A stretch of 36,403 nt of DNA from contig CAJUNR010000042.1 of assembly GCA_910587765.1 (NCBI GenBank), positions 1 through 36,403 of the forward strand, read 5' to 3'. This document shows, piece after piece, positions 16,858 to 24,915 of this stretch. Every line of letters begins with the position of its first letter. Positions within the stretch are counted from its first letter, which is position 1. The notes under the pieces are model-generated. The model did no database searches. It was not told the origin of the DNA and was given only the letters and a program-made list of their open reading frames with translations. This stretch comes from an uncultured Lachnospiraceae bacterium. GTDB lineage: Bacteria > Bacillota > Clostridia > Lachnospirales > Lachnospiraceae. The position numbers and the translations under genes were made by a program.

Positions 16858-17943
16858 TTATTTCTTTGTAATATATCCTTTGGCCTTGAGCGTCTCCGCG
16901 CACAGCACCGCGCCGCCCGCCGCGCCGCGGACGGTATTGTGGGAAAGGCCGACGAATTTCCAGTCATATACGCTGTCCTCACGGAGCCGGCCGATGGAGA
17001 TGCCCATTCCGTTCTCATAATCTACATCCAGCCGTACCTGCGGACGGTTATCCTCTTCCATATAGCGGATAAACTGTTTCGGTGCGCTCGGAAGACCCGC
17101 CTCCTGCGGGAAACCGCGGTATTGAACCAGACATTCGATCAGTTCTTCTTTCGTGGGCTTTTTGCGGAATTTTACAAATACCGCGGCCGTATGCCCGTTC
17201 AGTACCGGAACGCGGATACACTGGCAGGTGATCTTCGGCTCCTGCGCTTTCACGATCACGCCGTCCTCTACCCGTCCCAGCACGCGCAGCGGCTCCTGCT
17301 CCGACTTTTCTTCCTCTCCGCCGATGTAGGGGATGATATTTTCCACCATCTCCGGCCAGTCCCGGAAGGTCTTTCCCGCTCCGGAAATCGCCTGGTACGT
17401 TGTCGCGACCACTTCATACGGTTCGTATTTCTTCCACGCGTTCAGAACCGGCGCATAACTCTGAATGGAACAGTTCGGTTTTACCGCAATAAATCCTCTT
17501 GTGGTGCCCAGACGCTTTTTCTGGGACGCGATCACTTCAAAATGTTCCGGATTGATCTCCGGAATCACCATCGGTACGTCCGGCGTCCAGCGGTGCGCAC
17601 TGTTGTTGGAGACGACCGGCGTCTCGGTTCTGGCGTAAGCCTCCTCGATGGCCTTGATCTCGTCTTTGGACATGTCCACCGCGCTGAATACGAAATCCAC
17701 GCCTGCGGCGACTTTCTCCACCTCATTGACATTCATAACGATGAGCTTTTTTACCGCCTCCGGCATGGGCGTCGTCATCTTCCAGCGTCCGCCCACCGCT
17801 TCCTCATACGTCTTGCCCGCAGAACGCTCGCTCGCGGCAATCGTCGCCACCTCGAACCAGGGGTGATTCTCCAGAAGAGAGATAAATCTCTGACCAACCA
17901 TTCCGGTACCGCCGAGGATACCTACTCTTAATTTCTCGCTCAT
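16858..17943 (-). CDS. asd: aspartate-semialdehyde dehydrogenase
   Basis: Asd makes aspartate semialdehyde, the branch point to lysine/diaminopimelate, threonine and methionine. The 361-residue product starts with the NADP-binding GILGGTGMVGQRF, has the catalytic cysteine in VKPNCSIQSY (Cys158) and the catalytic histidine in VLNGHTAAVF (His251). The sequence resembles the archaeal/fungal-type branch rather than the E. coli type. ATG 17943 follows GAGGAGG; the frame extends to 18003 without a better site. It stands alone behind its own promoter downstream of argH and converges with the folate operon. Confidence 0.96.
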   Translation of the reverse strand: MSEKLRVGILGGTGMVGQRFISLLENHPWFEVATIAASERSAGKTYEEAVGGRWKMTTPMPEAVKKLIVMNVNEVEKVAAGVDFVFSAVDMSKDEIKAIEEAYARTETPVVSNNSAHRWTPDVPMVIPEINPEHFEVIASQKKRLGTTRGFIAVKPNCSIQSYAPVLNAWKKYEPYEVVATTYQAISGAGKTFRDWPEMVENIIPYIGGEEEKSEQEPLRVLGRVEDGVIVKAQEPKITCQCIRVPVLNGHTAAVFVKFRKKPTKEELIECLVQYRGFPQEAGLPSAPKQFIRYMEEDNRPQVRLDVDYENGMGISIGRLREDSVYDWKFVGLSHNTVRGAAGGAVLCAETLKAKGYITKK

Positions 17944-18012
17944 TTTCTCATTTTCCTCCTCATTGCACACTCTTTCTCTCCAATGTCCGCAGTGTGCATA
18001 CATTTGTCTTTC

Positions 18013-18048
18013 CCTGTAAATATTACAGGATTCCCGTCAAAAAAGCAA
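18013..18048 (-). promoter_or_regulatory. asd promoter with a palindromic operator over the -10
   Basis: On the - strand TTGCTT (18043-18048) and TAATAT (18020-18025) are 17 bases apart. The inverted repeat CCTGTAA-TAT-TTACAGG (18013-18029) covers the -10 element, as an operator would. The regulator is unknown. Confidence 0.6.
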
Positions 18049-18057
18049 CCCTGAATT

Positions 18058-19434
18058 TCACGTCCGCAGATATTCGCGGTAAACCACGATGGCCTTCTCC
18101 ATCGCTTCTTTTCCCGGAGCGCCCGCAGTCAGTCTCTTATTGACGCAGGTTTCCATGGAAATCGCCTCGTAAATGTCCGCTTCAAACACCGGGCTGACCG
18201 CCCGGTATTCTTCCAGAGACAGATCGTCGAGCGCCTTGTTCCGGTCAATCGCATATAAGACCAGTTTTCCCACGATGCCGTGCGCGTCTCTGAAAGGAAC
18301 GCCGCGGTTGACCAGATAGTCCGCCGCGTCGGTGGCGTTGGTAAAGCCGTGCCGTGCGCTGTCGTTCATGCGTTCTTTCTGAAATACCATGGTGTCCAGC
18401 ATGCCGGTAAACAGGGTGATGCAGCCTTTGACCGTATCAATGGCGTCGAACGCCTGCTCCTTGTCTTCCTGCATGTCCTTATTGTAAGCCAGCGGAAGCC
18501 CTTTCAGCGTCGTCAGAAGGGAAATGAGCGCGCCGTACACCCGCCCCGTCTTGCCGCGCACCAGCTCCGCAATATCCGGATTCTTCTTCTGCGGCATGAT
18601 CGAGCTTCCGGTGCTGTAGGCGTCGTCGATCTCCACAAAGCGGTATTCGTTGCTGTTCCAGAGAATGATCTCCTCACAGAAACGGCTCAGGTGCATCATG
18701 ATCGTGGAGGCGGCGGACAGGTATTCCACCAGATAATCCCGGTCGGACACCGCGTCCATACTGTTCGACATCGGACCGTCAAAGCCGAGAAGCTCCGCCG
18801 TATACTCCCGGTCCAGAGGATAGGTCGTACCAGCCAGCGCGCCGGCGCCCAGTGGACAGACATTCATCCGTTCGTGAAGATCGGCCAGACGCGAGCGATC
18901 TCTTCTGAACATCTCGAAATACGCTCCCAGATGATGCGCCAGCGTAATCGGCTGCGCTTTCTGCAGGTGGGTGAAACCGGGCATGATCGTCTCCGTATTT
19001 TCTTCCATGATCCGCAGCAGGACTTCCAGAAGCTTTTTCAGAAGCGCGTCGGTCTCGAGCACTTCCTTTCGGGTGTACAGGCGCATGTCCAGCGCCACCT
19101 GATCGTTCCGGCTCCTCCCCGTGTGCAGCTTCTTGCCGGCCTCTCCGATCCGCTCGATCAGGCTGGCTTCCACGAAGCTGTGAATGTCTTCATATTGATC
19201 CGTAATCCCAAGCGTCCCTTCCTCCACGTCTTTCAGAATGCCCTCAAGACCCTGAAGAATCTGATCTCTCTCCGCTTCCGTAAGAATGTTCTGTTTTGCC
19301 AGCATGCGCACATGCGCCATGCTGCCCTCGATATCTTCTCTGTATAACCTCTGATCAAACGCAATCGACGCGTTGAACCGATAAACCAGGCGATCCGTCT
19401 CCTTCGTAAAACGCCCGCCCCATAACTGTGCCAT
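18058..19434 (-). CDS. argH: argininosuccinate lyase
   Basis: ArgH splits argininosuccinate into arginine and fumarate, the last step of arginine synthesis. The 458-residue product has the usual opening MAQLWGGRFTKETD, the HTGRSRNDQVALD segment, TAGTTYPLDRE-like AGTTYPLDREYTAELLGF, and the fumarase/aspartase superfamily signature GSSIMPQKKNPDIAE. Length is normal. It has its own promoter between rnfB and argH, so it may be transcribed separately from the rnf operon. No other arginine gene is nearby, so it is an isolated biosynthetic gene here. Confidence 0.98.
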   Translation of the reverse strand: MAQLWGGRFTKETDRLVYRFNASIAFDQRLYREDIEGSMAHVRMLAKQNILTEAERDQILQGLEGILKDVEEGTLGITDQYEDIHSFVEASLIERIGEAGKKLHTGRSRNDQVALDMRLYTRKEVLETDALLKKLLEVLLRIMEENTETIMPGFTHLQKAQPITLAHHLGAYFEMFRRDRSRLADLHERMNVCPLGAGALAGTTYPLDREYTAELLGFDGPMSNSMDAVSDRDYLVEYLSAASTIMMHLSRFCEEIILWNSNEYRFVEIDDAYSTGSSIMPQKKNPDIAELVRGKTGRVYGALISLLTTLKGLPLAYNKDMQEDKEQAFDAIDTVKGCITLFTGMLDTMVFQKERMNDSARHGFTNATDAADYLVNRGVPFRDAHGIVGKLVLYAIDRNKALDDLSLEEYRAVSPVFEADIYEAISMETCVNKRLTAGAPGKEAMEKAIVVYREYLRT

Positions 19435-19467
19435 GGTCTTTCATCCTTTCCTGTAAACTGATTTCTT

Positions 19468-19496
19468 ATTGTATCACAAACCTCACGCCGCGACAA
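19468..19496 (-). promoter_or_regulatory. sigma-A promoter of argH
   Basis: On the - strand TTGTCG (19491-19496) and TACAAT (19468-19473) are 17 bases apart, 34 bases before the argH start. Confidence 0.75.
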
Positions 19497-19605
19497 TCGT
19501 TTACCGCAGAAATTGTAGAGATTGCAGAAACGCAAAACAACGCCCCCGAGCGCACAGAATCCGTTTTTCCGGACCCTGCACACCCGGGAGCGCACAGTAC
19601 AGACA

Positions 19606-20397
19606 TTATCTTATGATCTTGCGCGGACACTCTTCCACGCATTTGCCGCATCCGGTACATTTCTCATAATCGACATGAGCCACGTTTCCTTCTACGGCAA
19701 TGGCGCCTGCCTCGCAGTTCTTCACGCATTTCATACAGCCGATGCATCCAGCCTTGCACGCCTTCGTCACGTCCTTGCCTTTGTCTCTGGAGCTGCACTG
19801 CACATAGTGAACGCCCTCCGCCGGCACCAGCTCGATGAGCTTCTTCGGACATGCCGCCACGCATTTGCCGCAGGCTTTGCAGGCATCCGGATCCACCACA
19901 GCCACTCCGTTCACGATATGAATGGCATCGAACTGACATTCTTTGACGCAGGCCCCGTAACCCAGGCATCCGAACGTGCAGGCCTTGTCCCCGCCGTTCT
20001 GCATCATGCTCACAAACCGGCAGTCGCCGGCGCCGGTATACTCATAGTTTTTCGGAGCGATGTCGCAGGTTCCGGCGCATTTTACAAAGGCAACCTTGCG
20101 GACACCCGCACCTGCCTCCACGCCCATAATCGCCGCAATCTTCTCTCCTACGGGCGCGCCGCCCACCGGACAGCCGTTCACCGGAGCCTCGCCCTGGGCG
20201 ATCGCCGCCGCCAGGCCGTCACAGCCTGCGTAGCCGCAGCCGCCGCAGTTGTTGCCCGGGAGACATTCCCGGATCGCGACTTCTTTTTCATCCACTTCCA
20301 CTGCAAATTTCTCACCGGCCGCCCCAAGGAACAGACCAATGAAAATGCCAACACCGCCTACAATGACGGTAGCAATAACGATTCCTGTTATACTCAT
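19606..20397 (-). CDS. rnfB: Rnf complex subunit RnfB
   Basis: RnfB is the iron-sulfur subunit that accepts electrons from ferredoxin in the ion-pumping Rnf complex. The 263-residue product begins with one membrane helix (MSITGIVIATVIVGGVGIF). A 4Fe-4S motif (CLPGNNCGGCGYAGC) follows. It then has the further cysteines of the polyferredoxin region (CTFGCLGYGAC) and three more four-cysteine clusters, including CKACGKCVAACP and CTGCGKCVEECP. ATG 20397 follows GAGGTAGGA. The frame is open further upstream but only across the repeats between rnfA and rnfB. It is the last gene of rnfCDGEAB. Confidence 0.96.
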   Translation of the reverse strand: MSITGIVIATVIVGGVGIFIGLFLGAAGEKFAVEVDEKEVAIRECLPGNNCGGCGYAGCDGLAAAIAQGEAPVNGCPVGGAPVGEKIAAIMGVEAGAGVRKVAFVKCAGTCDIAPKNYEYTGAGDCRFVSMMQNGGDKACTFGCLGYGACVKECQFDAIHIVNGVAVVDPDACKACGKCVAACPKKLIELVPAEGVHYVQCSSRDKGKDVTKACKAGCIGCMKCVKNCEAGAIAVEGNVAHVDYEKCTGCGKCVEECPRKIIR

Positions 20398-20413
20398 TGT
20401 CCTACCTCTATTG

Positions 20414-20610
20414 AAGTTCCGTATCCGCCCGGAATATGCCCCTAGATCTGGAAGCGTTCCCGTCTGCCTTCGCATCCGGAAAAGCTTCCGGGCATCTTCC
20501 GGGCAGATACTGATTAATACTTTTTTAAAGTTCCGTATCTGTCCGGAATATGCCCCTGGATCCGGAAGCGTTTCCGTCTGCGGCAAGCCCTGACAGACAC
20601 TGATTGATAT
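20414..20610 (-). repeat. tandem foldable repeats between rnfA and rnfB
   Basis: Two units begin at 20414 and 20528 (114 apart). Their first 54 bases agree at 49 positions. In each, ends pair: unit 1 pairs 20421-20432 with 20499-20510, and unit 2 pairs 20535-20543 with 20592-20600. The stems differ in sequence but keep pairing, and the one imperfect pair in each is a G-U only in the - strand, the strand of the rnf mRNA. They fill almost the whole rnfA-rnfB gap. Confidence 0.7.
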
Positions 20611-20613
20611 TTA

Positions 20614-21189
20614 CTAGATGATTCCCGAGAATCCGCAGAACGCGATCGCCATCAGTCCCGCGGTCACCAGCACGATCGGAGATCCTTTCAGCGCCGGAGA
20701 GATGTCGTTGTACTCCAGCTTCTCACGGATGCCGGCCAGCAGAATGATCGAGATCGTAAAGCCGGTCGCCACCGCAAAGCCGTTCACCGTACTGGTGAGA
20801 ATGCTGTACTCTTTGGTCGCGTTGGTCAGCGCCACGCCGAGCACCGCGCAGTTGGTGGTAATCAGCGGCAGATAGACGCCCAGCGCCTGATACAGCGACT
20901 GCATCGTTTTCTTCAGGAACATTTCCACAAACTGCACCAGACAGGCGATCACGAGAATAAATACGATCGTCTGGAGGTAGGTCATATGGAGCGGAATCAG
21001 GAGCATTTTGTCGATGACGCTGGTCACAAAGGACGCCAGCGTGATGACGAAGATGACCGCCGCGCCCATGCCGGCCGCCGTCTCCACCTTCTTGGACACG
21101 CCAAGGAACGGGCAGATGCCCAGAAACTGGCTCAAAACCACGTTATTTACCAGGGCAGACCCGATGGCAATCACTAATAATTCTTTCAT
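20614..21189 (-). CDS. rnfA: Rnf complex subunit RnfA
   Basis: RnfA is an integral membrane subunit of the Rnf complex. The 191-residue product has about six membrane helices. It carries the two conserved cysteines LGICPFLGVSK and ITTNCAVLGVA, which in this family pair with those of RnfE around a membrane [2Fe-2S] cluster. The ATG lies 14 bases past the rnfE stop. The gap to rnfB (216 bases) is far longer than the other gaps of the operon and holds tandem repeats. Confidence 0.97.
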   Translation of the reverse strand: MKELLVIAIGSALVNNVVLSQFLGICPFLGVSKKVETAAGMGAAVIFVITLASFVTSVIDKMLLIPLHMTYLQTIVFILVIACLVQFVEMFLKKTMQSLYQALGVYLPLITTNCAVLGVALTNATKEYSILTSTVNGFAVATGFTISIILLAGIREKLEYNDISPALKGSPIVLVTAGLMAIAFCGFSGII

Positions 21190-21203
21190 TCCTCTCTACC
21201 CCC

Positions 21204-21887
21204 TTATTCCTTTGCGTTCCCGCATTTGGAGCCGCAGGAAGCGCAGTCCGCATTGCAGCCGCTCTGGATCTTCGATACGTCTTTGCCCTTCTTCGCCATG
21301 TTCAGCTTGACCTTGTTCTGCAGTCCGGTCAGAAGCGCCAGTACGAAGAACGCGCCCGGAGCCATAACGAAGATGGATACCGGTTCATAGGAAGCCGGAA
21401 GCACCGCCGCCCCGAAGATCTTCCCGGAACCGATCAGTTCACGCACGAGGCCGATACTGGTCAGACCAATGGTGAAGCCAAGTCCCATGCCGATCCCGTC
21501 AAACAGCGACGCGATCATCGGATTTTTGGACGCATAGGCCTCCGCGCGGCCGAGGATAATACAGTTCACGACGATCAGCGGAATGTACAGTCCCAGGCTC
21601 TCGTTGAGGGTCGGAATATACGCCTGCAGAAGAAACTGCACGATGGTCACGAAAGACGCCACGATGACGATAAACGCCGGCACGCGCACGTCGTCCGGGA
21701 TCACTTTGCGCAGCATGGAAATGATCAGATTGGACATCGCTAGAATGACCATGGTCGTCAGTCCCATACCCAGTCCGTTCATGGCGCTGGTGGTGACCGC
21801 AAGGGTCGGACACATGCCGAGCATCATCACAAACGTGGGATTTTCTTTGATAATACCGTTATATAAACGTTCACCTGCTGAATTCAT
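21204..21887 (-). CDS. rnfE: Rnf complex subunit RnfE
   Basis: RnfE is the membrane partner of RnfA. The 227-residue product has about six helices and the conserved cysteine segments LGMCPTLAVTT and VVNCIILGRAEAYA. It ends in a hydrophilic tail with four extra cysteines in the pattern C-x3-C-x2-C-x3-C (SGCNADCASCGSKCG). This could hold another metal centre or a disulfide; I do not know how widespread that tail is. It sits between rnfG and rnfA with short gaps. Confidence 0.96.
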   Translation of the reverse strand: MNSAGERLYNGIIKENPTFVMMLGMCPTLAVTTSAMNGLGMGLTTMVILAMSNLIISMLRKVIPDDVRVPAFIVIVASFVTIVQFLLQAYIPTLNESLGLYIPLIVVNCIILGRAEAYASKNPMIASLFDGIGMGLGFTIGLTSIGLVRELIGSGKIFGAAVLPASYEPVSIFVMAPGAFFVLALLTGLQNKVKLNMAKKGKDVSKIQSGCNADCASCGSKCGNAKE

Positions 21888-21902
21888 CTATGTACGCCCC
21901 CT

Positions 21903-22496
21903 TTACTCAGCATAATATCCGGCAGCACACAACGCCGCGTTCACCGCGCCTGTGACCGCTTTTGTCGTGATCGTCGCGCTGCTGACCGCGTCGATCTCAT
22001 TGGGCGCGGATTTTCCGGATTTTGTATAGGCAATCTCGTCCGCCTGAATCCCTGCAAACTGAGCCTTCCAGGCGTCCGTATTCGCATTCATGCCCAGTCC
22101 TGCCGTCTCGCTGATGGACAGGAACGAGATTCCCAGCATGGTCATGTCGTTTTTCACGCCGACCGTCATCTGGATATTGCCGCCGTAGCCTTCCGGCGTG
22201 GTGATATTGATCACATGGCCTACCACATTGCCGGAAGCGTCGCAGGCTTCCGCCACCTCGTTGATCACCTGGGAAGCATGCCCCTGCTCCGCAATATAAG
22301 TCCTCACGTCGGCGACGTCTCCCACCTCGTTAAAGGACGCCGCCTCCGGAAATACTTCCGCGTATGCCTTTGCTTTTGCCAGCGCCTCCTGCTCCGCGAT
22401 GGGCGCCGCCGTCAGCTCGTGGACAAATCCGAGGAGAAGACCGGACACCAGCGTAATCGCCGTCAGGATCAGGGTATTTTTAATAATCTTGTTCAT
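21903..22496 (-). CDS. rnfG: Rnf complex subunit RnfG
   Basis: RnfG carries a covalently bound FMN on the outer face of the membrane. The 197-residue product has an N-terminal membrane helix (TLILTAITLVSGLLLGFV) and an FMN-binding domain. The flavinylation site DAVSSATITTKAV retains the Thr that bonds FMN, but the usual S-G-A-T reads S-S-A-T here. ATG 22496 lies two bases after the rnfD stop; the frame is open further upstream into rnfD but without support. Confidence 0.94.
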   Translation of the reverse strand: MNKIIKNTLILTAITLVSGLLLGFVHELTAAPIAEQEALAKAKAYAEVFPEAASFNEVGDVADVRTYIAEQGHASQVINEVAEACDASGNVVGHVINITTPEGYGGNIQMTVGVKNDMTMLGISFLSISETAGLGMNANTDAWKAQFAGIQADEIAYTKSGKSAPNEIDAVSSATITTKAVTGAVNAALCAAGYYAE

Positions 22497-22498
22497 GA

Positions 22499-23437
22499 TC
22501 AGTGACCCCCTTTTTCTTTCACTTTGCCGAACGCCAGCGGAATCGTAAACCGCTCGATCAGCGGCACCAGCAGGTTCGAGAAGATGATCGCATAGGATAC
22601 GCCTTCCGGAGACGCTCCGAAGCACCGGAAGATACCGGTCAGGATGCCGAGAACCACGCCGTACACGATCTGTCCCGCCGGCGTGATGGGACTGGTCACA
22701 TAATCCGTCGCCATGAACCACGCGCCCAGCATCAGGCCGCCGCCGGTAAGCTGAGCCGCCAGATAGCCGCCGTCAAATCCATGCCCGCCGAACAGCAGCA
22801 TGAAGATCACGAAGGTCACGAGATAGGTTCCGGGAATCTTCAGGTCGATGACTCCCCTCCACAGCAGATAGGCCGCACCGATCAGGATCGCAATGGCGGA
22901 AGTCTCGCCGATCATACCCGCGGTATTGCCGACAACCATCTGCAGCACGTCCACGCTGCCGCCTTCCCTCAGAACCGCCAGCGGCGTAGCGCCGGTAAAA
23001 GTATCATATGTATAATTCGTCATACGGCCGGCAAAGGAGATCATCAGGAAACATCTCCCGGCCAGAGCCGGATTCATAAAGTTCTGTCCAAGTCCGCCGA
23101 ACAACTGCTTCGCCACCAGAATCGCGAAGACGCCGCCCAGCACCGCCATCCACCAGGGCGCGCTGCAGGGAAGGTTCATCCCCAGCAGCAGTCCCGTCAC
23201 GACCGCGCTGTAATCTCCCACCGTCACCGGCTTATGCATCAGTTTCTCATATAGGTACTCCGTCGCCACGCTGGTCGCGACGGTTACCAGCAGTACAATC
23301 AGCGCACTTGGCCCGAAATGGAAGACGCCGAAAGCCGCTGCCGGCAGAAGTGCGATACACACGTCCCGCATGATATTGGAACTGGTCGCTTTATCTCTGA
23401 TATGCGGTGATGAAGATACGTTTCTAAGATCACTCAC
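22499..23437 (-). CDS. rnfD: Rnf complex subunit RnfD
   Basis: RnfD is a multi-span membrane subunit with a second covalent FMN. The 312-residue product has about nine to ten hydrophobic segments. The flavinylation motif is intact in YDTFTGATPLAVL. I chose GTG 23437, which follows GAGGTGA at eight bases; an in-frame GTG at 23446 lies inside that ribosome site. It is directly followed by rnfG. Confidence 0.95.
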   Translation of the reverse strand: MSDLRNVSSSPHIRDKATSSNIMRDVCIALLPAAAFGVFHFGPSALIVLLVTVATSVATEYLYEKLMHKPVTVGDYSAVVTGLLLGMNLPCSAPWWMAVLGGVFAILVAKQLFGGLGQNFMNPALAGRCFLMISFAGRMTNYTYDTFTGATPLAVLREGGSVDVLQMVVGNTAGMIGETSAIAILIGAAYLLWRGVIDLKIPGTYLVTFVIFMLLFGGHGFDGGYLAAQLTGGGLMLGAWFMATDYVTSPITPAGQIVYGVVLGILTGIFRCFGASPEGVSYAIIFSNLLVPLIERFTIPLAFGKVKEKGGH

Positions 23438-23464
23438 ACGACTCACCTCTTTCTCTCTATACTG

Positions 23465-24781
23465 TTATTTCTTACGATTGGCCATGACCATCCGTCTTAC
23501 ATTCTTGATCATCTGCGCCAGCGGTCTCTTGGCCGGACAGACATAACTGCAGCAGCCGCACTCCACGCATTCCATACCGTGCCATTTCTGGAACGCTTCG
23601 AGGTCGAACTTCTCGGAAAACTGCGCCAGCCTTGCCGGAATCAGTCCCTCGTCGCAGGCCGCCACGCAGCGCCCGCAGTTGATACAGGCCGTCGTCGGCG
23701 ATTCGGATACCGCGTCCGCCGCCAGACAGGTGATGGCCGAGGTCGTCTTGGTAGTCGGCACTTCCAGATCAAACATGGCAAATCCCATCATGGGTCCGCC
23801 GGAGATCACTTTCTTCGCCTCCGTCTTAAAACCGCCCGCCGCTTCGATCAGCTCCGCCACATTGGTGCCCATCCGGCACTCAAAATTCGACGGATTGGCC
23901 ACCGCTTCTCCGGAAATCGTCACCACTCTGGAGGTCAGCGGCTTTCCGAGAATGACCGCGTCATAGATCGAAGTAATCGTATCGCAGTTGTCCACCACGC
24001 ATCCCAGATCCGCGGGGAGCTTGGTGGAGTTCAGATCTCTTCCCGTCACCGCGTGAATCAGCATACGCTCCGCGCCCTGCGGGTACTTGGTCTTTAAAAC
24101 CTTCACCTGAATCCGTGTTTCATTCGCGCATGCTTTCTGCATGATTTTGATCGCTTCCGGCTTGTTGTCCTCAATGCAGATGCAGCCCTGCGCGCTGCCG
24201 AACAGTTCCAGCACCACTTTCAGACCGCCGACCACTTTCTCCGGACGCTCCACCATTAATCGGTAGTCGGACGTCAGATACGGCTCACATTCCGCACAGT
24301 TTACGAGCACGTAATCAATCTTGTCCGGGTCTTTGGGAGACAGCTTCACGTGAGTCGGGAATCCCGCTCCGCCCATGCCGACGACTCCGGACTCCTTGAT
24401 GATTCCGATGATGTCCTCTCTGGTCATCTCTTCAAACGGTTTGACGGGAAGGCCCGGAGCCTCCTCATACAGTCCGTCGTTCTCTACCACGATGGAATTG
24501 ACTTTCGCACCGGTGGACACAAAATGCGGCTCGATCGCCTTCACCGTACCGGATACGGACGAATAGACCGGCGAGGATACGAATCCTCCCGCCTCCGCGA
24601 TCTTCTGTCCCACCAGAACCCGGTCGCCTTTCGCGACCACCGGCGCCGCCGGAGCGCCGATGTGCTGGGAAACAGGATAGATCAGATCCCCCTTCGGCTC
24701 ATACGGAACAATCGCCTTGTCCTTTGACAGTTCCTTGCCGTCATAAGGGTGTACGCCACCCTTAAAAGTTAAAGTAGCCAT
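23465..24781 (-). CDS. rnfC: Rnf complex subunit RnfC
   Basis: RnfC is the cytoplasmic NADH-oxidising subunit, related to the Nqo1 flavoprotein. The 438-residue product has GVVGMGGAGFPTHVKL near residue 140, a glycine-rich region suited to FMN and NADH binding. A C-terminal pair of 4Fe-4S motifs follows (CINCGRCVAACDEGL and CVECGCCSYVCPAKRPL). This is the compact form without the long C-terminal repeats found in some proteobacteria. It is the first gene of the rnfCDGEAB operon and has a candidate promoter 70-100 bases upstream. Confidence 0.97.
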   Translation of the reverse strand: MATLTFKGGVHPYDGKELSKDKAIVPYEPKGDLIYPVSQHIGAPAAPVVAKGDRVLVGQKIAEAGGFVSSPVYSSVSGTVKAIEPHFVSTGAKVNSIVVENDGLYEEAPGLPVKPFEEMTREDIIGIIKESGVVGMGGAGFPTHVKLSPKDPDKIDYVLVNCAECEPYLTSDYRLMVERPEKVVGGLKVVLELFGSAQGCICIEDNKPEAIKIMQKACANETRIQVKVLKTKYPQGAERMLIHAVTGRDLNSTKLPADLGCVVDNCDTITSIYDAVILGKPLTSRVVTISGEAVANPSNFECRMGTNVAELIEAAGGFKTEAKKVISGGPMMGFAMFDLEVPTTKTTSAITCLAADAVSESPTTACINCGRCVAACDEGLIPARLAQFSEKFDLEAFQKWHGMECVECGCCSYVCPAKRPLAQMIKNVRRMVMANRKK

Positions 24782-24852
24782 AAGAATCCCTCTTTCTTAT
24801 ATTTCTCCGGAAAAGTTTTCTTTTCAAAACTTGTGAAAATTTCAACAATCCC

Positions 24853-24880
24853 GTTATACTAACAGAGGACACGCGAACAA
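24853..24880 (-). promoter_or_regulatory. candidate promoter of the rnf operon
   Basis: On the - strand TTGTTC (24875-24880) and TATAAC (24853-24858) are 16 bases apart. The -35 lies in the loop of an AGGACA/TGTCCT inverted repeat after rpsA, which may be a weak terminator. Confidence 0.5.
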
Positions 24881-24915
24881 CGGTCCGCCTGTCCTCCTGC
24901 TAATCCATTATAAAC

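Noticed and set aside
18013..18029. Palindrome as argH terminator
   Set aside because: The stem is only 7 bp and no T-run follows on the - strand; its position over a -10 element fits an operator better.
16939..19347. Long + strand frames (330 and 355 codons)
   Set aside because: They are antisense to asd and argH, whose catalytic motifs are intact.
20398..20586. Upstream extension of rnfB by 63 codons
   Set aside because: The frame is open across both tandem repeats, giving a repeated peptide, but GAGGTAGGA fixes the start at 20397 and family members begin at the membrane helix.
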